Positions 45,719 through 57,234 of a DNA stretch of 64,000 bases are shown here, piece after piece. The translations under genes and the position numbers were made by a program. Below the pieces are notes generated by a model that was given only the letters and a program-made list of their open reading frames with translations, was not told the DNA's origin and made no database searches. Positions within the stretch are counted from its first letter, which is position 1. Every line of letters begins with the position of its first letter. This stretch comes from Strongylocentrotus droebachiensis (lineage: Eukaryota; Echinodermata; Echinoidea; Camarodonta; Strongylocentrotidae), in assembly GCA_035222895.1 (NCBI GenBank), contig JAVYIG010002107.1, positions 1 to 64,000 of the forward strand. The letters run 5' to 3'.

Positions 45719-45919
45719 TAAGATTTCCTCTTCGCATTCCTCAAAACTGTAGTTAAAACATTTGTATACGTCCTATATTTGTTCAAATTATCTTCACTAT
45801 AGTTTGATTTTAATACTTTACCATACAATTTATGTTTCTTTTTAATTGACTTCTTAATAGCTCTAGTCAGCCATGGTTTATCATCTCAAAGCTGTTCTTT
45901 CTCATATTTTTTATAACTT

Positions 45920-46246
45920 TTATATTATGCATACTTCTCCTTGTGGTTGTAATTTTACTGAGCTTTCTTCAAAAATAGCAAATATAGGGAAATGATCAGA
46001 AACGTCAGTTACAATTGTACCAGCAAATATGCGATCTGCACCCATATTTGTGTAAATATGATCAATTAAGGATCCTGACAAGGGTGTTACCCTCGTAAGG
46101 GTCTTAATCAATTGATGTATCCCCAAACACACTAAGTAAGTAACTAACATTTCAGCATTTACGCTGGGATTATACAAATCAATATTGAAATCACCCATTA
46201 AAATACACAACTTTTTATTAACTTTAATCCTTTCTAACACAGACAA
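45920..46246 (-). pseudogene. LINE endonuclease fragment
   Basis: 108 codons containing MGDFNIDLYN, SGSLIDHIYTN and VTDVSDHFPIFA, the active-site motifs of APE-type LINE endonucleases. A preceding piece in another frame (about 46250-46381, DINEDINLFDIDSFELTP) is the upstream part. The catalytic-Glu N-terminus is absent, so the element was truncated here. Confidence 0.82.
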
Positions 46247-46389
46247 TAAACTCCCTTGAAACTGGAAAATATCAGTGTTTGGTTTTCTATAAATTCGAAT
46301 GGGGTTAATTCAAAAGAGTCAATATCAAACAAATTAATGTCCTCGTTAATATCGAACAAGGTTAATTGAATAGCAATTAAAAATATAGA

Positions 46390-47810
46390 TTGTATTCTTT
46401 CATTGCATTGCCAAATTCTGCCTCCTCCCCGTCCCACGATTAAAAACAAAAAACAAAGAAAAAAAATATCCTTACAATGTAATGTACATTGTGGCCTAGA
46501 AAGAACGGAACACCTGCGATCTACAATTATTACTTCATCATTGACAAAACGTTTACTTCATGAAGTAGATCATTCTTTTGCGAGATGATACAAAATGATA
46601 TCAAGATCATCAGCTTCGGGTCATTGTGTCATTGTAATTGGTAAATATCAATTTTGTCTTACTTTATGAGCAACACAGTATAGTCCGACAATACATAGGC
46701 AATCTCTTTTATTTATATTGATATTGATGAAAGCTAAGCCAACATTTTTTTATGAACTTGAAAAAGTGGAACAGTCTGATGTTAGAATTTCTGGGATTAC
46801 ACTTGTTAATGGCTTCCACACAGTAAATCAAGATGATATTTATCAAGACTTTTTAGATGACGAACACCGGTCAACTGTCGTAACCTAGACTCTTATTTCT
46901 AAGACTTATATTACATATTGTTATGACATTTCAGATTTGAAAAAACGTCTCGCCTTTATTGTTAAAAAAAGTTGACATATTAATATCCTTTGTTGCATGA
47001 GTTTAAACTTCAAAGTTAACATAGAAAAGTAAAAACATCTACAAACTCCACGATTGCAATGTCTCGTGCCTACCTCCCCGCTTGAAAATTACTATATGTA
47101 CACACCACACTTTCATGGCTCAAATTTAAACGAATCATGTGTAAAAATGAAGTAAACTTTTGTGTATATCGTTTGAAATTGATTTTAGCTCTTTGTGATT
47201 TTCTTTCACGAAATGTAATAAAGTCTTGCTTATAAACCCAAGATTTATTGTTAAATGACGGTAAGGGAACAAAGTGACTATCACAGTAGTAAACAATGAT
47301 ATGAATCAACAAACTCAATTGACATTATTGGGGGGGGGGGTGGGGCTGAGGCACCCGATATGTCAGGATTTTATGTGTGCTTGTCATCACCAAATGTAGA
47401 TTTAATAAAAATGCAAACAAATATATGTGGGATTTGTATGGTTTTGGGGGTGGTGGGGGTGGAGATCTCCACACTATTTTTGCCCCCTCCCCCTCTAGCG
47501 GCCCCAAAATCCTAGATCTACCTGTGAACTAGGTTTTTATCGGAAAGAAGCATTATTTTATACATCATCAAAAATATAGCTGGGTGAGTGTAATGAAAAA
47601 AAAAAAAATAATTGCTCGTTGTTATGGAGCTTGTTTATACCACTAGTGATACAGATTAACTTTAAAACATTTACAAATATAAATTGTATTGTTTCTTTAC
47701 ATTGCCAAGATCTGCCTCCTCCCCGTCTCACGATTAAAAAAATAAACAAACAAAGAACGAAATATAAATATCCGTGCAATATAATAAGGGTTTATCGTGT
47801 ACATGGTTGC
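46390..47810. repeat. Local repeat unit U, copy after the LINE
   Basis: Order of landmarks: CTGCCTCCTCCCCGTCCCAC, GAAAGAACGGAACACCTGCG, ACTTCATGAAGTAGATCATT, CATCAGCTTCG-GTCATT, ATGAGCAACACAGTATAGT, TTTCTGGGATTACACTTGT, AAAAAACGTCTCGCC, AATAAAGTCTTGCTTATAAA, GACTATCACAGTAG, CACCCGATATGTCAGGATTT, CTAGATCTACCTGTGAACTAGG, then a second copy of the first landmark. No protein family is recognised. Confidence 0.78.
46727..46888 (+). other. Short repeated ORF of unknown nature in unit U
   Basis: ATG to TAG, 53 codons, beginning MKAKPTFFYELEKVEQSD and ending DDEHRSTVVT. Related but frameshifted copies occur at about 48315, 53256 and 54710. A second open segment follows in each unit (53447-53635 is open; KKRLAFIVKK ... 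HHTFMAQI). The composition looks protein-like, but phases do not join through the AG at 46935. It is most likely a remnant of a transposon ORF. Confidence 0.3.
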
Positions 47811-47985
47811 CTAGAAAGAACGGAACACTGAAGGTATTTAATTGATTCCATTGTTTCTAAAAGTCTATTTAAAAGGCCATATGTCCAGTTTGACAAAAGT
47901 CGAATAATTACGAGAAAGTACATAGTAACTTAAAAATAAAATCTGCAGATCTTCTAAGAAAACCAATTCTCTTTAATATTTTCTT
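47810..47985 (-). pseudogene. Third, partial copy of the RT remnant
   Basis: The minus strand reads MAKKILKRIGFLRRSADFIFKLL, identical in type to 48800-48985 and 55745-55960. It breaks off at about 47990, where a G/C-run sequence (48008-48042) replaces the expected continuation. Confidence 0.65.
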
Positions 47986-48084
47986 TGCCATTAACCTAAC
48001 TGTACTGGGGGGGGGGACTGGGAGGTCCCCCCCCCCCCTCGACATTTTGGAGATTGCGCCGCAACCGCTTGGAATTTTGAATTG

Positions 48085-48780
48085 TCGTTTCATGAAAGTA
48101 CGGAACACCTGCGATCTACAATTATAACTTCATCATTGACAAAACGTTTACCTCATGAAGTAGACAATTCATTTTCGACACGATAAAAATGATATCAAGA
48201 TCATCAGCTTCGAGTCATTATGTCATTGTAATTGGAAAATATCAATTTTTCCTTACTTTATGAGCAACACAGTATAGTCTGACAATACAAAAGCACTCTC
48301 TGTTATTTATTTATTGATGAAAGCTAAACCAACATTTGTTATGACCTTCAATAAGTGGAACTGATGTTAGGATTTCTGGGATTACACTTGTAATGGCTTC
48401 CACACAGTAAATCAAGATGATATTTATCAAGATTTTTTAGATGAGAAACACCAGTCAACTGTCGTAACCTAGACTCTTATTTCTAAGATGTTATTGTTAA
48501 AAAGTGGACATATTAATATCATTTGTTGCAAGATTTACTTCAAAGTTAACATGGAAAAGTAAAAACATCTACAAACTCTTATGCCTACCTCCCCGCTTGA
48601 CAATTACTATATGTAGACACCACACTTTCATGGCTCAAATATAGACGGATCCTGTGTAAGAATGAAGTAAACGTTTGTATATATCTTTGAAATTGATTTT
48701 GGCTTTTTGTGATTTTCTTTCACAAAATGTAATAAAGTCTTGCTTATAAACCCAAGATTTATTGTTTTTTGTGAACATGG
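48085..48780. repeat. Local repeat unit U, shorter copy
   Basis: Same landmarks as 46500-47250 with internal deletions (for example the AAAAAACGTCT segment is lost at about 48490). It joins directly to the RT remnant at 48790. Confidence 0.75.
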
Positions 48781-48789
48781 TTGCCTCGA

Positions 48790-50170
48790 AAAAACGGAAC
48801 ACTAAAGGTATTTAATTGATTTCATTGTTTCTAAAAGTCTATCTAAAAGTCCATCCGACCAGTTTGACAAAAGTCGAATACTGTCATTACGAGAAAGTAA
48901 ATAGTAACTTAAAAATAAAATCTGCAGATCTTCTAAGAAAACCAATTCTCTTTAATATTTTCTTTGCCATTAGGTCAACATGGTATATATTTGACAAATT
49001 TTTATCTGGAAAGACACCTAAATATTTAAATTATTTCATCATTTCAATTTCCTCGTCATTTTTAGTTAGGTGTATGTTAGTGAAGGAACCACAAGGTTGA
49101 TTTGTATTGAATAATATCATGAACTTAGTTTTCTTTACATTGAGTGTAAAATAAAAGTCTTCATAGTGCTCCGGTTGTCTCATTTTCGCTCGCTGGACGT
49201 ATATAGCAGACGACAATCGGCGGATTAGACGACACTTGGGAGTGAACTTGTATGTGAGATTGCTTCGCTAAATATAAAACAATGTAAATATAATACAAGA
49301 ACATTTTCCATATCTTTAAACTATCATTGATATCTGATAATTAAACAGTTATTAAAATAAACCTACCAAACTACATAATACAATGAAATACTTGACTTAA
49401 AGTAGGGGAGTTTGATGTGGTGCACAATTGCACCCCTCTGTAAATAATCGAATAGTCCATGGGGATCATGAATATTCATGTTTTTGCTTACTTCGGCAAA
49501 ATGTTTGCTTATCTTCAATGGAAATATTACGGCGGGGGGTTGGTTGAAATAGACATACTAAACCCATCAGAACGTATCTATTCTTATAATTCATGCTTCT
49601 TATCCTTCGTGTGCTTGTCCTAAAACCTTACAATCGCTTGGCAAACTGAGTCAAAAGTTCGACTTGTTTCACATGTGTTATATAGTCAATGGCGAGCTTG
49701 CAACCTATTTTGATCAAATTACGGTGGGTGAACTTTCAAAAGTGAATGGGACATGAGGGTTCCAATGAAAGAGCTAGTGATAACGTATGTCGGGTGGATG
49801 TGCTTTTCGTTTAAACAAAAAATGAATTTTTAACGATTTTTTTTTGGGTAAAATTCCATAGGCTAACATGTTAGGCTGCTGACTCTGACGATAGGGGGCG
49901 TTGTCAAATGAGACTAAACGGAGCTATATGTTCAACCATAAATAGATATCATTGATACCATATTACATGTTTACCAACAAATCTTAGATGTTCCTTCGAA
50001 TAAAATAGTTGCGTTATAAGCGTATATGTTTATTTTCGGGTGGGTTGGGGGATTGATAGCGGTAACGTATACATGATAATCATTATTGTTACTACTCAAA
50101 TTGATAGAAATCGGTTTTCGTTTATCTATTCTCATTACTAAGGAAATTGCTAAGATGGACAATTAGAAAG
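48790..50170 (-). pseudogene. LINE RT remnant beside GPCR copy 1, split by a MITE
   Basis: Minus-strand reading: INIYAYNATILFEGTSKIC (catalytic box near 50010, Asp pair lost), then across the MITE at 49162-49930 DFYFTLNVKKTKFMILFNT, EIEMMK, and KILKRIGFLRRSADFIFKL. This is the RT palm and thumb order of a LINE. Stops and the 769-bp MITE break it. It corresponds to 55745-56400 beside GPCR copy 2. Confidence 0.75.
49162..49930. mobile_element. CATA-GCTCCG MITE copy 2, with empty site at 56150
   Basis: Termini CATAGTGCTCCGG and CGGAGCTATATG match the copy at 35716-36307. The flanks (AAAGTCTT to the left, TTCAACCATAAAT to the right) are continuous as AAAGTCTTTCAACC at 56142-56155 in the sister segment. 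It arrived after the segmental duplication or was present in only one lineage. No coding capacity was seen. Confidence 0.88.
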
Positions 50171-50944
50171 ATTATTCAAGAACAATGGATAAGAGTATTT
50201 CATAATCACTAACACGGTTATCATTTGCCAGTATAATTCAGTTTTTTTCCAGGTTATTAAATTCATTCCGATTTAATTCAATGCAGTTTTAATTAAGACC
50301 TGCCTTTTAAACAGCACAATCTTGAATTATTTCTATTTAATAGATGTATTAATAGATAAAAAAAGATATGAAGCCATATAACAAAATGAAAATCTATATT
50401 ATGTCAATAATAATTTTTGCCATATTTTGTATTTTATTTCTGATGGTTGTAAACTATCTCTGAGCATTTTATTAACGTGTGAGAATAAAAAATATCCATG
50501 TCAAACTTATATTGGACAAATAAATACACGAACTGTAGTGAAATAAACAACTTTAAACTGTTGCCTCTCTTTTTATTCTGTTCTTTTCCTGCTTGTCCGA
50601 GGATATTGCGATATCGTACACCAATTTCTTTCTATCTTTCTCACCCTCTCCATCTATCCATTATGCTCTCTTTTTCAGCCCTTCCCTCTTCTTTCCAATC
50701 TCCTCCCCATACATCCATGTTACCCTCTGAACATACAACGTACAGTCACCTGCCATATATAGTTTGATTATACTTTTTTTTTCTAGAACACAATTTCTTT
50801 TACTCGCGTATAGTTGTATAGTTTGGTGATGTTCTGTAGTACACGATTAATTTCCCTTCACATTTGATGATTTGATATCAAGCGAAATTCCGAAGTATTT
50901 TCAATTAGTGAAAATGAAATTTACGATATTTTTTGTAATTATTA

Positions 50945-52072
50945 CTAGGACTTACAAAATTGAACGCATTCTCTTCGAAACTTCTTATTAGCAATGAGAT
51001 AGATGAAAACATTGATGAACTGGTTGATGAAGCGCAGGTTGTAAAGAACAGTAAGGATGGCAACGCCTTTAGGTAGGGTCTGAGCCAAGCGGGACTTCTG
51101 TTCGGTTGTCATGCTCTGAATGGCCAACGCAGGGAACAACAAGACGAAAAAGATAATAGTCATGATGACGAGCATTTTGGTTGTCTTGTGGTCCGCCCGT
51201 TGCTTCTTTCGCGTTGTACGCTTCTTGTACGGCTCTTCAGTACCACTACATCGAGGCTTCTTGAGGTCGATTGAAACGTTGACGTCACCTAAACCAGAGG
51301 CATCATTTGCTTTTTTATCAGCATTACTGCTGACATCGTCACCAGGGGTAGGTGCACTTGATAGTTGAACCGAGAGCCGGCGGTCAGTAGGGGTAGACAT
51401 GTTGGAGGTGGACTTAGTATTCGAGACGGCAGCTGATATCGAGGAGATGCGCCCTTCAGCATCACTGGCTCCTTGGCCTTTTGTCATCCTCCTTCGTAGA
51501 GCCTGGTGGTGACGAATGACGCGGTAGATCTTCACGTACAGCACTATGATGATAGACAACGAAGCGCCAGACAGGACCAAAGGGAGTGCAACGTATATCT
51601 TACGAAGCAGAGGATCATCCCCGAAGGCGTTGCACATAGCGATGCCTTGCGAAGTTTGCTCTGGTCTAGTATGAAATGCGATCGGCAGGTGAATCAAGAT
51701 CGAGAGCACAACAGATGCCGCTGACACTGTCCAAGCTAGTGGCGACGAAACCCGGTTTGAAAACGGGCGGCAGACCGCGAAATAACGACACACAGCTATG
51801 AATAAAGTTACCAACAGACCTGCACAAAAAAGGCCATTCTTTAAGATGTTTTCGATGATGCACAGCCAACGAACAGTCTTGGATGTCGCACTGTTTTCAA
51901 TCAAAAGCAAGCAAAGAAAGAGATCAAGGAGGGCAAGGGCGATCACCGCAACATCAGTTGGGTTTTTATTTTTTCTCCGACTGATGACAAATACAATGAG
52001 AATGTTACCCGGAATGCCGATTACACCGGCAAAGGAGGCGACCGCGATATTTATCAGACGGAAAGCATTCAT
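50945..52072 (-). CDS. Rhodopsin-class (class A-like) GPCR, copy 1, intronless
   Basis: A 375-residue single-exon ORF with seven hydrophobic segments. TM1 has GIPGNILIVFVI (the N1.50 region), TM2 LALLDLFLC (D2.50), TM3 a Cys (WLCIIE) and VCRYFAVCRPF where DRY is expected, TM5 a Pro and VLYVKIYRV, TM6 FVLLFPAL, TM7 FINVFIYLI in place of NPxxY. A Cys in extracellular loop 2 (AMCNAF) can pair with TM3. ICL3 is long (about 110 aa), Ser- and Lys-rich. A stop codon lies three codons upstream of the ATG, fixing the start. Plasma membrane; ligand unknown. It resembles the fast-evolving orphan GPCRs of echinoderms. The paralogue is at 57235-58356. Confidence 0.93.
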   Translation of the reverse strand: MNAFRLINIAVASFAGVIGIPGNILIVFVISRRKNKNPTDVAVIALALLDLFLCLLLIENSATSKTVRWLCIIENILKNGLFCAGLLVTLFIAVCRYFAVCRPFSNRVSSPLAWTVSAASVVLSILIHLPIAFHTRPEQTSQGIAMCNAFGDDPLLRKIYVALPLVLSGASLSIIIVLYVKIYRVIRHHQALRRRMTKGQGASDAEGRISSISAAVSNTKSTSNMSTPTDRRLSVQLSSAPTPGDDVSSNADKKANDASGLGDVNVSIDLKKPRCSGTEEPYKKRTTRKKQRADHKTTKMLVIMTIIFFVLLFPALAIQSMTTEQKSRLAQTLPKGVAILTVLYNLRFINQFINVFIYLIANKKFRRECVQFCKS

Positions 52073-52220
52073 TTTGAACTATCGAGGCCGGGGTAGAAAT
52101 AGGAGACTTGTGAATTCCTTTTGTTAAGAAATAGTTATATCAGAAACCAGTACTGTTAGAGACGAATCGTTTAACTCTTTCTTTCACATTCGGTTAGACA
52201 CGATTCTTGTCAAATTGATC

Positions 52221-52300
52221 GCTTTTATCCCTGCCTAGCGGTCCGCGTCTTTTTTCAACCTAACCTTGCCATCCTCTCGCTGCATTTGATTGGCTCAATA
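52221..52300 (-). promoter_or_regulatory. Promoter-like block upstream of GPCR copy 1
   Basis: Minus-strand CCAAT (52293-52289) is followed about 60 bases later by a TATA-like GGATAAAAGC (52230-52221), some 150 bp before the ATG. The same two boxes and spacing are kept upstream of copy 2, in a region otherwise differing by substitutions. Confidence 0.5.
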
Positions 52301-52489
52301 GAAACCATACGTCATGCGCTAGTCATCAATATTAATGATAAGTACGCTCACAGAATCCGATGCGATAATTTATTAAATAATGAGATTTCATACAAAAATC
52401 AAGAACAACATCACAATAAAAGTTGTTGTGATCATAAAGGTCTAGATTTGAGTTCAAGAATATGTCAAAAGTTCTCCATGACGGAAGTC

Positions 52490-52625
52490 ACCGTCACATT
52501 ATCACATACACACATAAACCCACTTCCACACCCACACCACAAACAACCACACCAACCTAACACACATCCACACCCAAACCCCTACACCTACCCCCCCCCC
52601 CTCCCCCACACACACACACACACGT
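52490..52625. repeat. CA/C-rich simple repeat
   Basis: Interrupted (CA)n with C runs. It begins just after the point (about 52420) where the two GPCR segments stop matching. The 113-codon ORF over it is simple-sequence translation. Confidence 0.75.
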
Positions 52626-52839
52626 AACTTGGCCTTGGCCGTTTGTTTGTGTATGCATACATGTGTCATGATATGAAGTTATGCCACTTACGGCTTTGAA
52701 CTTGATCGTTCAATGTGCTTTGATCATGGCTGCCGACAATTTGTGCCGTCAACACCAGGCACAAATTGTTGCCGTCGACAATTTGTGCAGGTGGCGACAA
52801 TTAATTTTGTGCCGCAACATACCACGCTTTCATAGAAAG

Positions 52840-55745
52840 TAGTATTAAACGTTTGTCTAGGCTTTTGAAATTAGAATGGGCTTTTTGTGATTTTCTTTTA
52901 CCAAATTTGATAAAGTCTTGCCGGCTTATAAACCCAAGACGGAAAGGGAACAAAGTGACTATCACAGAAACAAACAATAATATTAATCAACAAATTCCAT
53001 TGGCAGATCAGGGGAGAATTGGGCTCCCGATATGTTATTTGAAATAAGCATTCATACATCATAAAGAAATATAGCTGGATACTTCATGAAGTAGACCATT
53101 CATTTTCGACATGATAAAAATGATATCAAGACCATCAGCTTTGAGTCATTATGTCATTGTAATTGGAAAATATCAATTTTTCCTTACTTTATGAGCAACA
53201 CAGTATAGTCTGACAATACAAAAGCACTCTCTGTTATTTATCTTGATATTCATGAAAGCTAAACCAACATTTTGTATGACCTTCAATAAGTGGAACTGAT
53301 GTTAGGATTTCTGGGATTACACTCGTAATGGCTTCCACACAGTAATTCAAGATGATATTTATCAAGACTTTTTAGATGACAAACACCGGTCAACTGTCGT
53401 AACTCTTATTTCTAATATTTATATTACATATTATGACATTTCAGATTTGAAAAAACGTCTTGCTTTTATTGTTAAAAAAGTGGACATATTCATATCATTT
53501 GTTGCAAGAGTTACTTCAAAGTTTACATGGAAAGGTAAAAACATCTACAAACTCCACGATTGCAATGTCTTATGCCTACCTCCCCGATTGACAATAACTA
53601 TATGTAGACACCACACTTTCATGGCTCAAATATAGACGAATCATGTGTAAGAATGAAGTAAACGTTTGTATATATACCTTTTGAAATTGATTTTGGCTTT
53701 TTGTGATTTTCTTTCACAAAAATGTAATAAAGTCTTGCTTATAAACCCAAGATTTATTGTTAAATGACGGTAAGGGGACAAAGTGACTATCACAGTAGCA
53801 AACAATGATATTAATCAACAAACTCAATTGGCAGATCGGGGGGGGGCTGAGGCACCCGATATGTCAGGATTTTGTTTGTGCTTGTCATCACCAAATGTAG
53901 ATTGAATAAAATGCAAACAAATATATGTGGGATTTTTATGGTTTTAGGGGGTGGTGTGGGGGGGATGGAAAACTCCACCCTTTTGTTGACCCCCCCCCCC
54001 CCCCCCCACCACCACCACCACTGGCCCCAACATCCTAGATCTACCTTTGAACTTGGTTGTTATTTGAAATAAGCATTCATACATCAAAAAGAAATATAGC
54101 TGGATTGAATTGAAATGAATTCAATTGATTTATTGTCCACTAAAATGGAAATTCATCAGTCGCTCAATGGTACAGGTGTATTACAAACAATGTAGACAAT
54201 TGTACAAATTATAAAACATAATAACAACATAACATTGAGTGTAATGAAAAAAGAAATATTACTTGCTCGTTGTTGTGGAGCTTATAATCTGAAGAATTTA
54301 CATTCGATAAAGAAGTTTATACCACTAGTGATGAAGGGTAATTAAATAACAATTTAAAATATTAATTGTATTCTTTCATTGCATTGCCAAAATCTGCCTT
54401 CTCCCCGTCCCACGATTAAAAACAAACAAACAAAGAAAGAAATATAAATATCCTTACAATATAATGTACATTGTGGCCTAGAAAGAACGGAACACATGCG
54501 ATCTACAATTATAACTTCATCATTGACAAAACGTTTACTTCATGAAGTAGATCATTCATTTTCGACATGATAAAAATGATATCAAGATCCTCAACTTCGA
54601 GTCATTATGTCATTGTAATTGGAAAATATCATTTTTTTTCTTACTTTATGAGCAACACAGTATAGTCTGACAATACAAAAGCACTCTCTGTTATTTATCT
54701 TGATATTGATGAAAGCTAAACCAACATTTTTTATGACCTTCAATAACTGATGTTAGGATTTCTGGGATTACACTTGTAATGGCTTCCACACAGTAAATCA
54801 AGATGATATTTATCAAGACTTTCTAGATGACGAACACCAGTCAACTGTCGTTACCTAGACTCTTATTTCTGAGATTCATATTACATATTATGACATTTCA
54901 GATTTGAAAAAACGTCTTGCTTTTATTGTTAAAAAAGTGGTCATATTAATATCCTTTGTTGCGTGAGTTACTTCAAAGTTATCATGGAAAAGTAAAAGCA
55001 TCTACAAACTCCACGATTGCAATGTCTTATGCCTACTTCCCCGATTGACAATTACTATATGTAGACACCACACTTTCATTGCTCAAATATTGACGAATCC
55101 TGTGTAAGAATGAAGTAAACGTTTGTATATACCTTTTGAAATTGATTTTGGCTTTTTGTGATTTTCTTTCACCAAATTTAATAAAGTCTTGCTTATAAAC
55201 CCAAGATTTATTTTTAAATGACGGTAAGGGGACAAAGTGACTATCACAGTAGCAAACAATGATATTAATCAACAAACTCAATTGGCAGATCGGGTGGGGG
55301 GGGGGCTGAGGCACCCGATATGTGAGGATTTTTTGTGTGTGCTTGTCATCACCAAATGTAAAATTAATATCGTGCACAAAATGTGGGATTTTTATGGTTT
55401 TAGGGGGTGGTGGGGGGGGGGTGGAGATCTCCTCACTATTTTTGCCCCCTCCCCCTCTACCGGCCCCAAAATCCTAGATCTACCTGTGAACTAGGTTGTT
55501 ATTGGAAAAAAACATTATTTTATCCATCATAAAAGAAATACAGCTGGGTGAGTGTAATGAAAAAAGAAAAATGAATTGCTCGCTGTTATGGAGCTTGTTT
55601 TTACCACTAGTGATACAGATTAATTTTAAAACATTTACAAATATAAATTGTATTGTTTCTTTGCATTGCCAAGATCTGCCTTCTCCCCGTCTCACGATTA
55701 AAAAACAAACAAACAAAGAACGAAATATAAATATCATTACAATAT
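52840..55745. repeat. Three to four tandem copies of local repeat unit U
   Basis: The landmark series described at 46390 recurs starting at about 52840 (partial), 53083, 54360 and 54480. Copies differ by deletions and by variable G/C runs (53838-53846, 53990-54007, 55290-55300, 55405-55425). They sit directly upstream (in plus coordinates) of the second duplicated GPCR segment. Confidence 0.78.
54104..54236 (-). mobile_element. Short LINE 3' end inserted in unit U
   Basis: ATTGAATTGAAATGAATTCAATTGATTTATTGTCCACTAAAATGG-type sequence matches the 3' end of the LINE at 42198-42330. It sits between AGCTGG and GTGTAATGAAAA, which are adjacent at 55543-55560 in another unit copy. The same left junction is seen at 42198, so one ancestral insertion may underlie both. 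Confidence 0.72.
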
Positions 55746-56400
55746 TATAAGGGTTTTTGTGTACATGGTTGCCTAGAAAGAACGGAACACTGAAGGTATT
55801 TAATTGATTTCATTGTTTCTAAAAGTTTATCTAAAAGTCCATCCGACAAGTTTGACAAAATTCGAATACTGGCATTACGAGAAACTCGTAGTAACTTAAA
55901 AATTAAATTTGCAGATCTTCTAAGAAAACCAATTCTCTTTAATATTTTCTTTGCCATTAGGTCAACATGGTACATATTTGACAAATTTTCGTCTGGAGAG
56001 ACACCTAAAAATTTAAATTATTTTATCATTTCAATTTCCTCGTCATTTTTAGTTAGGTGTATGTTAGTAAAGGTACCAAAAGGTTGATTTGTATTAAATA
56101 ATATCATGAACTTAGTTTTCTTTACATTGAGTGTAACATAAAAGTCTTTCAACCATAAATAGATATCATTGATACCATATTGCATATTTCCCAACAAATC
56201 TTAGATGTTCCTTCGAATAAAATAATTGCATCATCAGCGTATATGTTTATTTTCGGGTGGGTTGGGGGATTCATAGCGGTAACGTATACATGATAATCAT
56301 TATTGTTACTACTCAAACTGATAGAAATCGGTAACTATTTCATTTATCTATTCTCAATACTAAGGAAATCGCTAAGATGGACAATTACAAAGATTATTCA
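55745..56400 (-). pseudogene. LINE RT remnant beside GPCR copy 2
   Basis: Minus-strand reading: INIYADDAIILFEGTSKIC (catalytic Asp pair intact, near 56230), LNVKKTKFMILFNT near 56110, FLGVSPDE-type strand near 55990, and MAKKILKRIGFLRRSANLIFKLL at 55960-55890. No full ORF survives. The paralogous remnant is 48790-50170. Confidence 0.75.
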
Positions 56401-57234
56401 AGAACAATGGATGAGAGTATTTCATAATCATAAACACGGTTATCATTTGCCAGTATAATTCATTTTGTTCCAGGTTATTAGATTCATTCCGATTTACTTC
56501 AATGTAGTTTTAATTAAGACCTGCCTTTTAAACAGCGCAATCTTGAATCATTTCTATTTAATAGATTTATAAAAATGTATGAAGACATCTAAATTATATA
56601 GCAGGTCGAAACAAGCCATATAACAAAATGAAAATCAATATTATGTAAATTATAATTGTTGTCATATTTTTTATTATATTTCTGATGTTTGTAAACTATG
56701 TCTGAGCATTTATTAACGTGTGAGCATCAAAAATATCCATGTTAAACTTATATTGGACAAATTAATACACGAGCTGTACTGAAATAAACAACTTTAAACT
56801 GTTTCCTCTCTTTTTATTCCGTTCTTTCCCTGCTTGTACGAGGATATTGCGATATCGTATTCTTATGTTATCCTACACCAATTTCTTTTTATCTTTCTCA
56901 CCCTCTTCATCTTCATCTATCAATTATGCTCTCTTTTTCAACCCTTCTCTCTTTCTTTCTCCTCCCCATACATCCATGTTACCCTCTGAACATACAACAT
57001 ATAGTCACGTGTCATATATAGTTTGATTAGTGTTTTTTTTCTAGAACACAATTTCTTTTACTCGCGTATAATTGTATAGTTTTATGTGGTTCTGTAGTAC
57101 ACGATTCATTTCCCTTAACATTTGATGATTTGATATCAAGCGAAAGTACGAAGTATTTTCAATTAAACTGAATTCATATAGTGAAAATAAAACGTTTTGT
57201 AAATTACGATATTTTCTGTAATTATTACTAGGAC

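Larger units (their letters stand above)
42198..46381 (-). pseudogene. LINE split by three later insertions
   Basis: Minus-strand order from 46381: endonuclease (LCILMGDFNIDL, SLIDHIYTN, VSDHFPIF), basic linker (about 45905-45722, then 44935-44832 and 44414-44396), VNVGPNLAKS, RT (44044-43019), thumb and C-terminus (42966-42397), ending in an (ATTCA)n tail at 42198. The linker is cut by a SINE, a hAT-like MITE and a Harbinger-like MITE. Stops near 43800 and 42970-43018 and a frameshift near 46240 inactivate it further. The 5' end is truncated within the endonuclease. Confidence 0.85.

Noticed and set aside
46727..47090. A two-exon gene joining 46727-46885 to the AG at 46935
   Set aside because: The intron would be about 55 nt and the phases do not match. 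Copies elsewhere are frameshifted, so it is treated as a repeat remnant.
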